DNA of 9,336 nt from Defluviitaleaceae bacterium (GTDB lineage: Bacteria; Bacillota; Clostridia; Lachnospirales; WQUN01): assembly GCA_009782245.1 (NCBI GenBank), contig WRKK01000276.1:1-9336 (forward strand), written 5' to 3'. This document shows, in pieces, positions 1 to 7,175 of this stretch (positions are counted from its first letter, which is position 1; every line of letters begins with the position of its first letter). The position numbers and the translations under genes are program-made. The notes beneath the pieces are model-generated. The model was given only the letters and a program-made list of their open reading frames with translations. It had not been told where the DNA came from and searched no databases.

Positions 1-16
1 GAGCAGAGCAGAGCAG
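1..16. repeat. Pentanucleotide tandem repeat (GAGCA x3), cut by window edge
   Basis: The window opens with three head-to-tail copies of GAGCA followed by a G. The array may continue to the left. No gene can be assigned to it here. Short tandem arrays of this type can change length by slippage, but three copies is a weak case. Confidence 0.5.
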
Positions 17-65
17 TAGCCTAAATTCTGTTTTTTTGTCAACCCTAAAAATACTAACAACATAT

Positions 66-116
66 AAAAAGCAAGCCGTATTTTTCGCATTGCGAGAATT
101 ATGGGCTTGCTTTTTT
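66..116 (+). terminator. Rho-independent terminator-like hairpin
   Basis: Bases 66-77 (A5 then GCAAGCC) pair perfectly with 104-115 (GGCTTGC then T5), giving a 12-bp stem with a T run continuing to 116. The loop is long (26 bases) and holds a small inner stem, TCGCA/TGCGA at 85-95. It probably ends a transcript entering from the left. It lies 38 bases before the first gene, so it could also act as an attenuator of the sialic-acid operon if the promoter is outside the window. A-rich and T-rich flanks would allow action in both directions. Confidence 0.7.
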
Positions 117-153
117 GTTGCAAAAAATAACCCTATAGAATGGAGTTTTACTT

Positions 154-1005
154 ATGAACAAACCAAAAACATTTATTTTCGGAGCAGGCACAGGCGGACG
201 TGCCCTGTTGCCAGCAGTACAGCAAGATTACGAAGTATTAGGCTTTATTGACAACAATCCACTACTAATATCTTCCGAAGTGGCAGGGCTAACCATATTT
301 GCCCCTGAAAAACTATTGCAAACGGAATTTGATACAGTAATAGTTGGCTCTGTTCCAGGCTTTGACAGCATACAAAAACAGCTTATCGAGATGGGAATAT
401 CTCGCAATAAAATCAACATAAACTACTACATCGCAACTATAAAAAGCCGCATAAATTTTTTGGAAAACGTGGCACAAATGTTTGCAGAGGATAACATAAA
501 CGACACAAACGCCCATGTCGCAGAGGGTGGCGTTTTTCAAGGGGAATCTGCAAAACATATAAACCGCGTTTTTCCCAACAAAACTTTTTACCTATTCGAT
601 ACTTTTGAGGGGTTTAGCGAAAAAGACGTTACCATTGAACTACAGCAAAATTTTTCGTTAGCCAAAGCGGGACATTTAGCCAACACAAGCGTTGAAACCG
701 TTCTAGCTAACCTGCCGCACCCCGAAAAATGCGTGATAAGAAAAGGTTACTTCCCAGAAACCGCCATAGGACTAGAAAACGAGCAATTATGCTTTGTCAA
801 CCTAGATTTTGACCTGTACAAACCTACCTTGGCAGGATTAGAGTTTTTTGTGCCACGAATGGTAAAAGGCGGCATAGTTTTAGTGGATGACGTTTTTGGT
901 GGAATTTATAATGGCGTAAAACAGGCAATGAATGAGTTTTCCGCCAAAAACACCATAAAATATCTGCCTGTTGGAGATGGGTACGTAGCTGCATTTAGAA
1001 TTTAA
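154..1005 (+). CDS. TylF-type methyltransferase with N-terminal NeuD/PglD-like nucleotide-binding domain
   Basis: A 283-residue protein in two parts. Residues 1 to about 90 look like the Rossmann-type N-terminal domain of sugar acyltransferases such as NeuD/PglD, with the glycine-rich GAGTGG at 10-15 after a hydrophobic strand and FIDNNP at about 31-36. Residues from about 100 on match the TylF/MycF sugar O-methyltransferase family: EGGVFQG (124-130) as the SAM-binding loop, DTFEGF shortly after, LDFDLY (217-222), and VDDV (244-247), whose acidic residues bind metal in TylF-like enzymes. The start is supported by GGAG at 142-145, eight bases before the ATG. It is the first gene of the sialic-acid cassette, 24 bases before neuB. 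The substrate is not shown by the sequence; a sialic acid or another sugar of the same glycan is an inference from position. Confidence 0.85.
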   Translation: MNKPKTFIFGAGTGGRALLPAVQQDYEVLGFIDNNPLLISSEVAGLTIFAPEKLLQTEFDTVIVGSVPGFDSIQKQLIEMGISRNKININYYIATIKSRINFLENVAQMFAEDNINDTNAHVAEGGVFQGESAKHINRVFPNKTFYLFDTFEGFSEKDVTIELQQNFSLAKAGHLANTSVETVLANLPHPEKCVIRKGYFPETAIGLENEQLCFVNLDFDLYKPTLAGLEFFVPRMVKGGIVLVDDVFGGIYNGVKQAMNEFSAKNTIKYLPVGDGYVAAFRI

Positions 1006-1029
1006 CTACCTCAAAAAAGGAGAATAAAA

Positions 1030-2061
1030 ATGACCATAAAAACCCGAAAAATAGGCAAAAACCAGCCGCCGCTAATAATAGCCGAAATAGGAATAAACCA
1101 CAGCGGTAGCCTAACAACCGCCAAACAAATGGTAGATGCCGCCGCTCGTGCAGGTGCTGAAATAATAAAGCACCAAACCCACGTCATCGATGACGAAATG
1201 TCGCCAGCGGCAAAGCAGGTAATCCCAGGCAACGCCGATATTTCTATTTATGAAATTATGAAATCTTGTGCATTATCCGAAAAGGACGAATACGAACTTA
1301 TGCAGTACGTGGAATCCAAGGGCTTGATTTTTTTGTCAACTCCGTTTTCGCGCGCCGCGGCTGATAGATTACAAAAATTTGGCGTAGCGGCTTTCAAAAT
1401 TGGCTCTGGCGAACTTAATCATTATCCGCTGATTGACCATATTTCGTCATTTGGCAAGCCAATGATTATCTCCACTGGCATGAACGACATCGCCGCAATC
1501 GCAAAAACGGTTGACATCGTCCGCAAAAAAGGCGTGCCGTTTGCACTTTTGCACACCACAAATTTGTATCCCACGCCGATAAATCTTGTGCGACTGGGTG
1601 CAATGATGGAACTACATAACGCTTTCCCTGACGTGCCGTTTGGCTTGTCCGACCACACGCTGAACAACAATGCAGCATTGGCGGCTGTTGCACTTGGTGC
1701 GTCCATAATAGAGCGGCATTTTACCGATACAATGGAAAGGCAAGGTCCAGATGTGGCTTGCTCCATGGACGAAACGGCTTGTGCCGAATTGATAAAATCC
1801 TCGCAAGAAATCTTCCAAATGCGTGGCGGCACAAAACAAGCCGCTCCAGAGGAAGACGTAACTATAAAATTTGCATTTGCAACGCTGGTCAGCATAAAAC
1901 CCATACAAAAAGGTCAAGCGTTTTCCAAGGAAAACCTTTGGGCAAAACGCCCAGGCACAGGCGAAATGCTCGCCGAAGAATATTTCAGCTTGTTAGGAAA
2001 AATCGCCGCTTGTGATATTTCCGAAAATGTCCACATAAAAAAGGAAATGATAGAAAAATGA
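1030..2061 (+). CDS. neuB: N-acetylneuraminate synthase (NeuB)
   Basis: A 343-residue cytoplasmic enzyme that condenses N-acetylmannosamine with phosphoenolpyruvate to give Neu5Ac. The TIM-barrel part opens with AEIGINHSG (18-26), followed by KHQTH (47-51), STPFSRAA, FKIGSGE, STGMND, HTTNLYPTP, GLSDHT and ERHFTD, the usual conserved blocks of the family. The C-terminal 60 or so residues form the antifreeze-like SAF domain (SIKPIQKGQAF, then WAKRPGTGEM). The KHQTH and VIPGNADISIYEIM stretches resemble Campylobacter NeuB1-type Neu5Ac synthases more than pseudaminic acid synthases, as far as I recall them; legionaminic acid synthase cannot be fully excluded. AAGGAG lies about eight bases before the ATG. 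The stop overlaps the start of neuC. Isoleucine codon use changes sharply within the gene (see findings). Confidence 0.95.
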   Translation: MTIKTRKIGKNQPPLIIAEIGINHSGSLTTAKQMVDAAARAGAEIIKHQTHVIDDEMSPAAKQVIPGNADISIYEIMKSCALSEKDEYELMQYVESKGLIFLSTPFSRAAADRLQKFGVAAFKIGSGELNHYPLIDHISSFGKPMIISTGMNDIAAIAKTVDIVRKKGVPFALLHTTNLYPTPINLVRLGAMMELHNAFPDVPFGLSDHTLNNNAALAAVALGASIIERHFTDTMERQGPDVACSMDETACAELIKSSQEIFQMRGGTKQAAPEEDVTIKFAFATLVSIKPIQKGQAFSKENLWAKRPGTGEMLAEEYFSLLGKIAACDISENVHIKKEMIEK

Positions 2062-3197
2062 CAAAAATCAAACGAATCGCCGTTTTAACAGGCACACGTG
2101 CGGATTATGGCAAGCTAAAAAGTATCATGCAAGCCCTGGAAACGCACAGCAACTTTGAACTTTACATTTTCGCTACAGGAATGCATATGCACAAAGAATA
2201 TGGTTTCACGTTCATGGAGATTGTGAAAGACGGCTACAAAAATATATTTTCGTTTATCAATCAGCGGCACGGAATGGGCACACAAATGGATTTGATTTTG
2301 GCAAACACGATAAACGGCTTTAGTGCCTACATTTGCGAGATAAATCCTGATTTGATAATAGTACATGGCGACCGTGTTGAGGCTCTTGCCGCAACGATAG
2401 TTGGTGCAATGAACAATATTTTGGTGGGGCATATCGAGGGCGGCGAAATTTCTGGCACGATAGATGAATCCATTCGCCATGCGATTACCAAATTGGCACA
2501 CATTCATTTTGTCGCAAATGAGGATTCGCAAAAAAGGATTTTGCAGTTGGGCGAAACCCAAACCAGGATTCACATAATCGGCTCGCCAGATATTGATGTA
2601 ATGCTATCGCCCAATTTGCCTACATGGGAGCAGGTAAAAGCCAGATACGAAGTGCCTTTTGACGATTTTGGCGTTGCACTTTTTCACCCAGTAACAACAT
2701 CGTACGCCAATATGGGAAAATACGCAAAAATTTTCGTAGATGCACTATTGCGTTCGCAAAAAAATTACATAGTGATTCACCCAAACAACGATTTGGGACG
2801 AGAATTTATTATCGAAGAATACAGCAGATTAGCGGAAAACGGCAAATTTCGCTTGATTGTTTCCGTGAGGTTCGAATTTTTCTTGACAATGCTGAAATGT
2901 TCGCAATTTGTGATAGGCAACTCGAGTGTGGGCATACGTGAAGCCCCAATTTTCGCCAAGCCAGCTATTGATATAGGCGACAGGCAACGCAACCGCTATT
3001 TGCCAGACGATAAAATTGTTAATTGCGATTACGATTCCGAGCAGATTATCGCCGCAATAAACAGCACAAAAAACGTGAATTTTACGCCATATTCCGATTT
3101 CGGCAAAGGCGACAGCACAGAGAAATTTATGAAAATATTGGCAGACGGCAATTTTTGGGATACAACGCTACAAAAGCATTTTGTTGATAAAGATTGA
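2058..3197 (+). CDS. neuC: UDP-N-acetylglucosamine 2-epimerase, hydrolysing (NeuC)
   Basis: A 379-residue, GT-B-like enzyme of the WecB/NeuC family that converts UDP-GlcNAc to ManNAc plus UDP, the first step of bacterial Neu5Ac synthesis. Conserved blocks visible are TGTRADYG (11-18), FATGMHMH, VHGDRVEA (102-109), HIEGGE (125-130) with GTIDESIRHAITKLAH after it, FHPVTT, IHPNND and GNSSVGIREAP beginning at 287. Length is typical of the family. The ATG overlaps the neuB stop in an ATGA arrangement, so translation is probably coupled; its own ribosome binding site is weak (AAGGA at 2041-2045). A bacillosamine-type substrate leading to legionaminic acid is the main alternative, less likely beside a NeuB1-like synthase. 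Confidence 0.95.
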   Translation: MTKIKRIAVLTGTRADYGKLKSIMQALETHSNFELYIFATGMHMHKEYGFTFMEIVKDGYKNIFSFINQRHGMGTQMDLILANTINGFSAYICEINPDLIIVHGDRVEALAATIVGAMNNILVGHIEGGEISGTIDESIRHAITKLAHIHFVANEDSQKRILQLGETQTRIHIIGSPDIDVMLSPNLPTWEQVKARYEVPFDDFGVALFHPVTTSYANMGKYAKIFVDALLRSQKNYIVIHPNNDLGREFIIEEYSRLAENGKFRLIVSVRFEFFLTMLKCSQFVIGNSSVGIREAPIFAKPAIDIGDRQRNRYLPDDKIVNCDYDSEQIIAAINSTKNVNFTPYSDFGKGDSTEKFMKILADGNFWDTTLQKHFVDKD

Positions 3198-3229
3198 CAA
3201 AATTAACAGCAATTTAGAAAGGAAACCAA

Positions 3230-5896
3230 ATGTACAAAGAAAAAACTTTTTTGGGGATAATCCCAGCAAGGAGCGGCTCGAAAGGATTGCCGCACAAAAA
3301 CATCAGAGAATTGCTAGGCAAGCCGCTAATAGCATATAGCATCGAGGCGGCGTTGCAAACTGGCTATTTTGACGACATTATCGTTTCAACCGACAGCGAA
3401 AATTACGCTGAAATTGCTCGCCGCCACGGTGCAGAAGTGCCGTTTTTACGCCCAATCGAGTTGGCAAGCGATACAACTTTAGCAAGCGAATACATAGTGC
3501 ATACGTTGGAAACTTTGGCAAGTTTGGGCAGAAAATACGATTATTTCGCATTATTACAGCCAACATCGCCGTTACGCACAGCTGAGCATATTAAAGAGGG
3601 CATAAAAAAGGCGGTGGACGAAAATTTGACAGGCGTTGTGGCGTTTAGCAAAGTTAGCAAACCGTTAGAATTGTGCCACAAATTGCCAGCGGATTTTTCG
3701 TTGGCAAATATAGCAATAGAGGGCAACAGGCAGGATTTTCAGCAATATTATCACATAAACGGAATGTTGTATATTTCCGACTGCGAAAATTTTTTGGCGA
3801 CACGTTCGTGGTATGGTGCGAATAGTAGGGCTATTGTTATTGATAGCCGTTTTGCTGTTGATGTTGATAGTTTGCTGGATTTTGAATTGGCGGAGTTTTT
3901 TATGAAAAGGGGGGGAGAGTTTATGATAATATATTCAATGGAGCATTTTGCGGGAATGTCCCCAATATTAACTTTGCGGCTGACCAAACACCGCAATGAA
4001 AAGGCTATTTTAATTGTCTGCTTGGGCGAAAATACTATTAGGGAAAAATCGGCTTTTTTTGCTAGATTAAAAAAAACGGGCTTGTTTGATGATGTCATTT
4101 TGCTTAAAGAAGTATCCTTAATGTCAAGCGAGGATAACATAACGGAAGTAGCCGCACCATTCGCATCGGTGCAAGAATTACTAGGCAAAATAGTGGCAAC
4201 TTACACGCCCATTATGGCAGACCACAACCTAAATTTGGCAGATGCCACAACAATTTACGCCATTGACGACATCACGTCCGATTTCATGGGCTTTTTAAGC
4301 TACTTAAATATCCCGTACGTATACACAGAGATAGTCCCAATGCAGATAGGCGTTAAATATGAGCGTTCTCGCCAGTCAAATACGCCCAGATACAGGTTGC
4401 GGCAAAAAGAATGTGCCGTAAACGCAAACGGTAAGCCGTTAAAAAAAATATTGATATTCCAAGAGACAACTTTTTTTGACGAAATAGAACTTACCGAAAA
4501 AGAGCGGCAAATGATAACGGTTTTCGATTTTACAAAAAATTTTGTGTTGATTCCCGAGGAAGACAGGCTAAAGTTTTTATCCTGCTTTGATTTGGACATG
4601 GAATTTTTGCAAAATAACGAACTGGCTATTGTGCTACCTAACAGCAACCTTGTTGTGGGAAATATTGCAAGGGATCACAGGGTAAATTTTAGCGATATTT
4701 TGTATAGTACAGATAAATTTGGGCTAGTTTACGCAACTTTAACAGATTATTTTGCAAACAAAAATTACAGCATTTTGTACCACCCGCACCCTAATAGAGT
4801 TAAGGAAATAAAACACTCGGATATATTACGTGAACGTGGAGCAGCCCATTTAGATACCAATATGCCGTGCGAATTTTTAATGTGGATTCCTAATATAAAA
4901 ATTAGGCAAGTGATTTCGCTACAAACTACCGCAACGCAAGTGTTAGCCATCGTAATAGAAGACAATATCAAGCTAGAGCATACATTTATAAGGGTTTTTA
5001 ATGTTGTTGACAGGTTGTATATTATCCAAAATATAATTAGCCGCCTACCGCATAGCACCGTGAAATTTTATGGTATACCAAATACTACCTTTGAAACGCT
5101 GTACCGTTGCAATTTTGCGGATTATTCCGCTAGAGTTTTTGAAACATTAGAAGTTGCGAATCCGACAACTAGTACAAAAACAGCAACCGAAGTTTACGAA
5201 GAAACAGAAGAGCCAAAAATCCTTGCAAACACAACGTTACAGCAAGACGACATTTGCGTTATTAACACAACTTTACTCTTTGATGAGCCTGTTATAAGGC
5301 GGCAACTTATATTGGATATGCTAGAAAATGCAGACGAAAACGCCGTTGTGTTCTTCACAAACATATTCTGCGAATATAGTTTCGCCGATATACGTATGCA
5401 ATACAGGGTTTTACTGGATTTTATTGTACCAATAATAATCCACCGCACCAAGTTAGACGACGGCGAGCCAGTCGGCGAACTTGGCACGATAACAATATAC
5501 GCCTTTTGCAAGAACGAGGAAACACGCAACCAGCTAAAAGCCACAAATATAACTAAAAATTTGCACTACCTAAACACTATCCTAACAATAACGCCGCTAT
5601 CTGATGAGGATAATCAAACGGAATATCAAAAATGTTGGGAAAATTCTATTAAAAATGCTGTTGCACAACATCTCATAAATGTTAGCCAAAAAGGTAAAGA
5701 TAAATCCTTAAAAGAAGAGTTGGCGGAAGAAAAGCGGATAATGCAAGAAGAAATGGCGGCTATGCAACAGCAATTATACCAAGCAAATTATCAACTACAA
5801 CAAGAAAAAACCGCCCACCAAGCCACAAAAACGGAATTGGAAACAGTGCAAGCTAAACAAAAGAAAAAGCTGTTTGGCAAATTTGCCAGTCGCTAG
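3230..5896 (+). CDS. neuA: CMP-sialate synthetase (NeuA) fused to putative sialyltransferase with C-terminal coiled coil
   Basis: An 888-residue fusion. Residues 1-230 are a complete CMP-N-acylneuraminate cytidylyltransferase: IIPARSGSKGLPHKN (10-24), VSTDSE, LASDTT, LQPTSPLRT, INGMLYI and DVDSLLDFELAEF near its natural end. Residues 232 to about 633 look like a bacterial sialyltransferase of the GT52/polysialyltransferase kind: an FQETTFFDE block, the HP motif doubled as HPHP (518-521, followed by NR), and SLQTTAT from 563 in the place of the S-S/T motif. This part rests on motif order only. An acidic, Thr-rich linker (about 642-662) leads to a module of about 150 residues that I do not recognise, then a heptad-like, Gln/Glu/Lys-rich coiled coil (821-875) and a basic end. 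AAAGGA lies about eight bases before the ATG. Seven G at the junction and an internal start at 3923 suggest the fusion may be conditional or an error. Confidence 0.85.
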   Translation: MYKEKTFLGIIPARSGSKGLPHKNIRELLGKPLIAYSIEAALQTGYFDDIIVSTDSENYAEIARRHGAEVPFLRPIELASDTTLASEYIVHTLETLASLGRKYDYFALLQPTSPLRTAEHIKEGIKKAVDENLTGVVAFSKVSKPLELCHKLPADFSLANIAIEGNRQDFQQYYHINGMLYISDCENFLATRSWYGANSRAIVIDSRFAVDVDSLLDFELAEFFMKRGGEFMIIYSMEHFAGMSPILTLRLTKHRNEKAILIVCLGENTIREKSAFFARLKKTGLFDDVILLKEVSLMSSEDNITEVAAPFASVQELLGKIVATYTPIMADHNLNLADATTIYAIDDITSDFMGFLSYLNIPYVYTEIVPMQIGVKYERSRQSNTPRYRLRQKECAVNANGKPLKKILIFQETTFFDEIELTEKERQMITVFDFTKNFVLIPEEDRLKFLSCFDLDMEFLQNNELAIVLPNSNLVVGNIARDHRVNFSDILYSTDKFGLVYATLTDYFANKNYSILYHPHPNRVKEIKHSDILRERGAAHLDTNMPCEFLMWIPNIKIRQVISLQTTATQVLAIVIEDNIKLEHTFIRVFNVVDRLYIIQNIISRLPHSTVKFYGIPNTTFETLYRCNFADYSARVFETLEVANPTTSTKTATEVYEETEEPKILANTTLQQDDICVINTTLLFDEPVIRRQLILDMLENADENAVVFFTNIFCEYSFADIRMQYRVLLDFIVPIIIHRTKLDDGEPVGELGTITIYAFCKNEETRNQLKATNITKNLHYLNTILTITPLSDEDNQTEYQKCWENSIKNAVAQHLINVSQKGKDKSLKEELAEEKRIMQEEMAAMQQQLYQANYQLQQEKTAHQATKTELETVQAKQKKKLFGKFASR
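3909..3925 (+). promoter_or_regulatory. G7 tract, internal Shine-Dalgarno and in-frame ATG at the NeuA/transferase junction
   Basis: Seven G at 3909-3915 run into AGAG, forming a GGGGGAG ribosome binding site five bases before an in-frame ATG at 3923 (residue 232). Translation from there would give a free 657-residue transferase. With one G fewer, the NeuA frame would end KRGESL and stop at the TGA inside ATGA, exactly overlapping this ATG. The same ATGA coupling is used between neuB and neuC. The site may therefore switch between fused and separate proteins. Confidence 0.55.
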
Positions 5897-5959
5897 ATTT
5901 TATTCGTCAGCTTTTCGCTGTGCAATTTTACATTATCCTAAATGAATGGAGTTAAATTT

Positions 5960-6988
5960 ATGAAATCACAAAACAATAAAAACTACCGAAAAGGGCAAGC
6001 GAATACATACAAAGAGCTGCATACATCGGAGCATTACAAAAAATATTTAGAATCTAGATCAGCCGACTATAAAGAATATCGCAACAAATGGGAGCAAGCA
6101 TCAAGCCATTACATGGACTATGGCTATCCCATAAATTTAGATATTGAAATAGCGGGGGTATGCAACCTAAAATGTCCTATGTGTCCTCTGACGGTTAAGG
6201 GCGGAAAAGATAGATTTGGCAAGCATCTACAATTTTTTCCATACGAATTATTTTGCAGAATAATTGACGAGGCTAGTGAAATTGGCGTTTGTTCAGTTAA
6301 ACTTACATGGATGGGCGAACCTTTAATGCACCCAAAAATTGTCGATATGGTTAAATATGCCAAATCAAAAGATATTATAGATGTCAGTTTTAACACAAAC
6401 GCTACATTACTAAACGAAAAATTATCTCAGAAACTGTTGGAAACGGACATTGATGGAATATTTTTCTCTTTTGATACGTCCGATAAAGAAACATACGAAA
6501 AAATACGTGTTGGTGCAAAATTTGAAGATGTGGTGAAAAATATACAACGGTTTTGCGAAATGCGAAATCAAACGGGAAAATTAAACCCAATTACACGCAT
6601 TAGTTCGCTAGTGTTTCCAGACAAAGAAGAAGAGTTTAGCCAAATAGTAGAAATGTTTAAGGACACAGTTGACATAATATCACGTTTAACGCCTTTAGAT
6701 ATGGCAAAAAATTACAGCTATTTGAAAGAGCATAAAGCTGATATACAATTTTCCTGCAATGCTCCATGGCAAAGAATGGTTATTAGCGTAGATGGACGTA
6801 CTACTTTTTGTTGTTTCGATACTGCTTGCAACTGCCTTGCTACCAAAAATATTAACGATACAACAATAAAAGAATTGTGGAATAGTCCGCAAGCTAAAGA
6901 ATTTCGCAAATTACACCAAGAAAGCCGTTGGTATGACAATAAACAATGCTCCGAATGTTGCTTGGTAGCTCATTCGAGCGGATTTTGA
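5960..6988 (+). CDS. Radical SAM protein with SPASM-like C-terminal iron-sulfur region
   Basis: A 342-residue protein from the ATG at 5960. This start has GGAG at 5948-5951, eight bases upstream, the same layout (GAATGGAGTT, then six bases, ATGAA) seen before the first gene of the cassette. An upstream in-frame ATG at 5942 adds six residues but has no clear ribosome binding site. The cluster motif CNLKCPMC gives Cys 68, 72 and 75 for the SAM-binding 4Fe-4S cluster. WMGEPLMHP and FNTNATLL follow as expected for the radical SAM barrel. The C-terminal part has many cysteines (CNAPW, FCCFD, CNC, QCSECC) and TIKELWNS, typical of SPASM domains that hold extra clusters. Its substrate cannot be read from the sequence. 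It follows the NeuA fusion by 63 bases on the same strand, so it is probably co-transcribed and may tailor the sugar or the glycosylated protein. Confidence 0.85.
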   Translation: MKSQNNKNYRKGQANTYKELHTSEHYKKYLESRSADYKEYRNKWEQASSHYMDYGYPINLDIEIAGVCNLKCPMCPLTVKGGKDRFGKHLQFFPYELFCRIIDEASEIGVCSVKLTWMGEPLMHPKIVDMVKYAKSKDIIDVSFNTNATLLNEKLSQKLLETDIDGIFFSFDTSDKETYEKIRVGAKFEDVVKNIQRFCEMRNQTGKLNPITRISSLVFPDKEEEFSQIVEMFKDTVDIISRLTPLDMAKNYSYLKEHKADIQFSCNAPWQRMVISVDGRTTFCCFDTACNCLATKNINDTTIKELWNSPQAKEFRKLHQESRWYDNKQCSECCLVAHSSGF

Positions 6989-7004
6989 AGTAAATTCGCT
7001 CGAA
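6973..7004. terminator. Stem-loop spanning the radical SAM stop codon
   Basis: TTCGAGCG at 6973-6980 pairs with CGCTCGAA at 6997-7004. The stem continues through a possible G-U pair and ATTT/AAAT, giving about 13 pairs with the TGA stop in the six-base loop. There is no T run on either strand just after the stem, so a classical Rho-independent terminator is not shown. Its position between converging genes suggests a role in ending or protecting transcripts. Confidence 0.4.
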
Positions 7005-7069
7005 ATAGAAAAAAATAGAAAGGCGATTCTGCCGTACACTTTTATTGAAATAGAGTGAAACAGATAGGC

Positions 7070-7175
7070 AAGCAAGCGACCGTCCGTGTCGTCTGCCTGA
7101 CCTGTCTGCCGACACCTGTCCATCGGCAGGTGGGGGCAGGCGGCAGTCAGGGCAGACAGGGGCGGTCGCTCGCTT
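7070..7175. repeat. GC-rich imperfect palindrome, about 106 bases
   Basis: The outer arms 7070-7082 (AAGCAAGCGACCG) and 7163-7175 pair over 12 of 13 positions. Inside, GTCTGCCTGAC (7090-7100) pairs with GTCAGGGCAGAC (7147-7158) with one bulge. The centre can fold as CTGCCGA/TCGGCAG (7106-7112 with 7123-7129) or as CACCTG/CAGGTG. Bases 7081-7170 contain 63 G or C out of 90, far above the surroundings. No convincing protein is encoded. It may be a palindromic mobile element, a structured RNA or a strong terminator between convergent genes. The right arm begins exactly where homology to an Rpn tail stops. Confidence 0.7.

Noticed and set aside
36..68. Possible promoter TTGTCA plus TATAAA before the methyltransferase gene
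   Set aside because: The spacer is 21 bases and the terminator-like hairpin would follow at once.
36..251. Open frame of 71 codons on the + strand at the left edge
   Set aside because: It runs through the terminator hairpin and into the methyltransferase gene in another frame, and has no ribosome binding site or family resemblance.
1422..1904. 160-codon minus-strand frame within neuB
   Set aside because: It is antisense to a clearly conserved gene and its translation resembles no family.
5906..5930. Small hairpin CAGC/GCTG after the NeuA fusion as a terminator
   Set aside because: Only four pairs and a short T run, too weak to call; the radical SAM gene follows closely on the same strand.
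6911..7175. Continuation of the minus-strand frame from 7225 through the GC-rich palindrome
   Set aside because: Similarity to Rpn tails stops at about 7178, and the rest is low-information translation of the palindrome and the end of the radical SAM gene.
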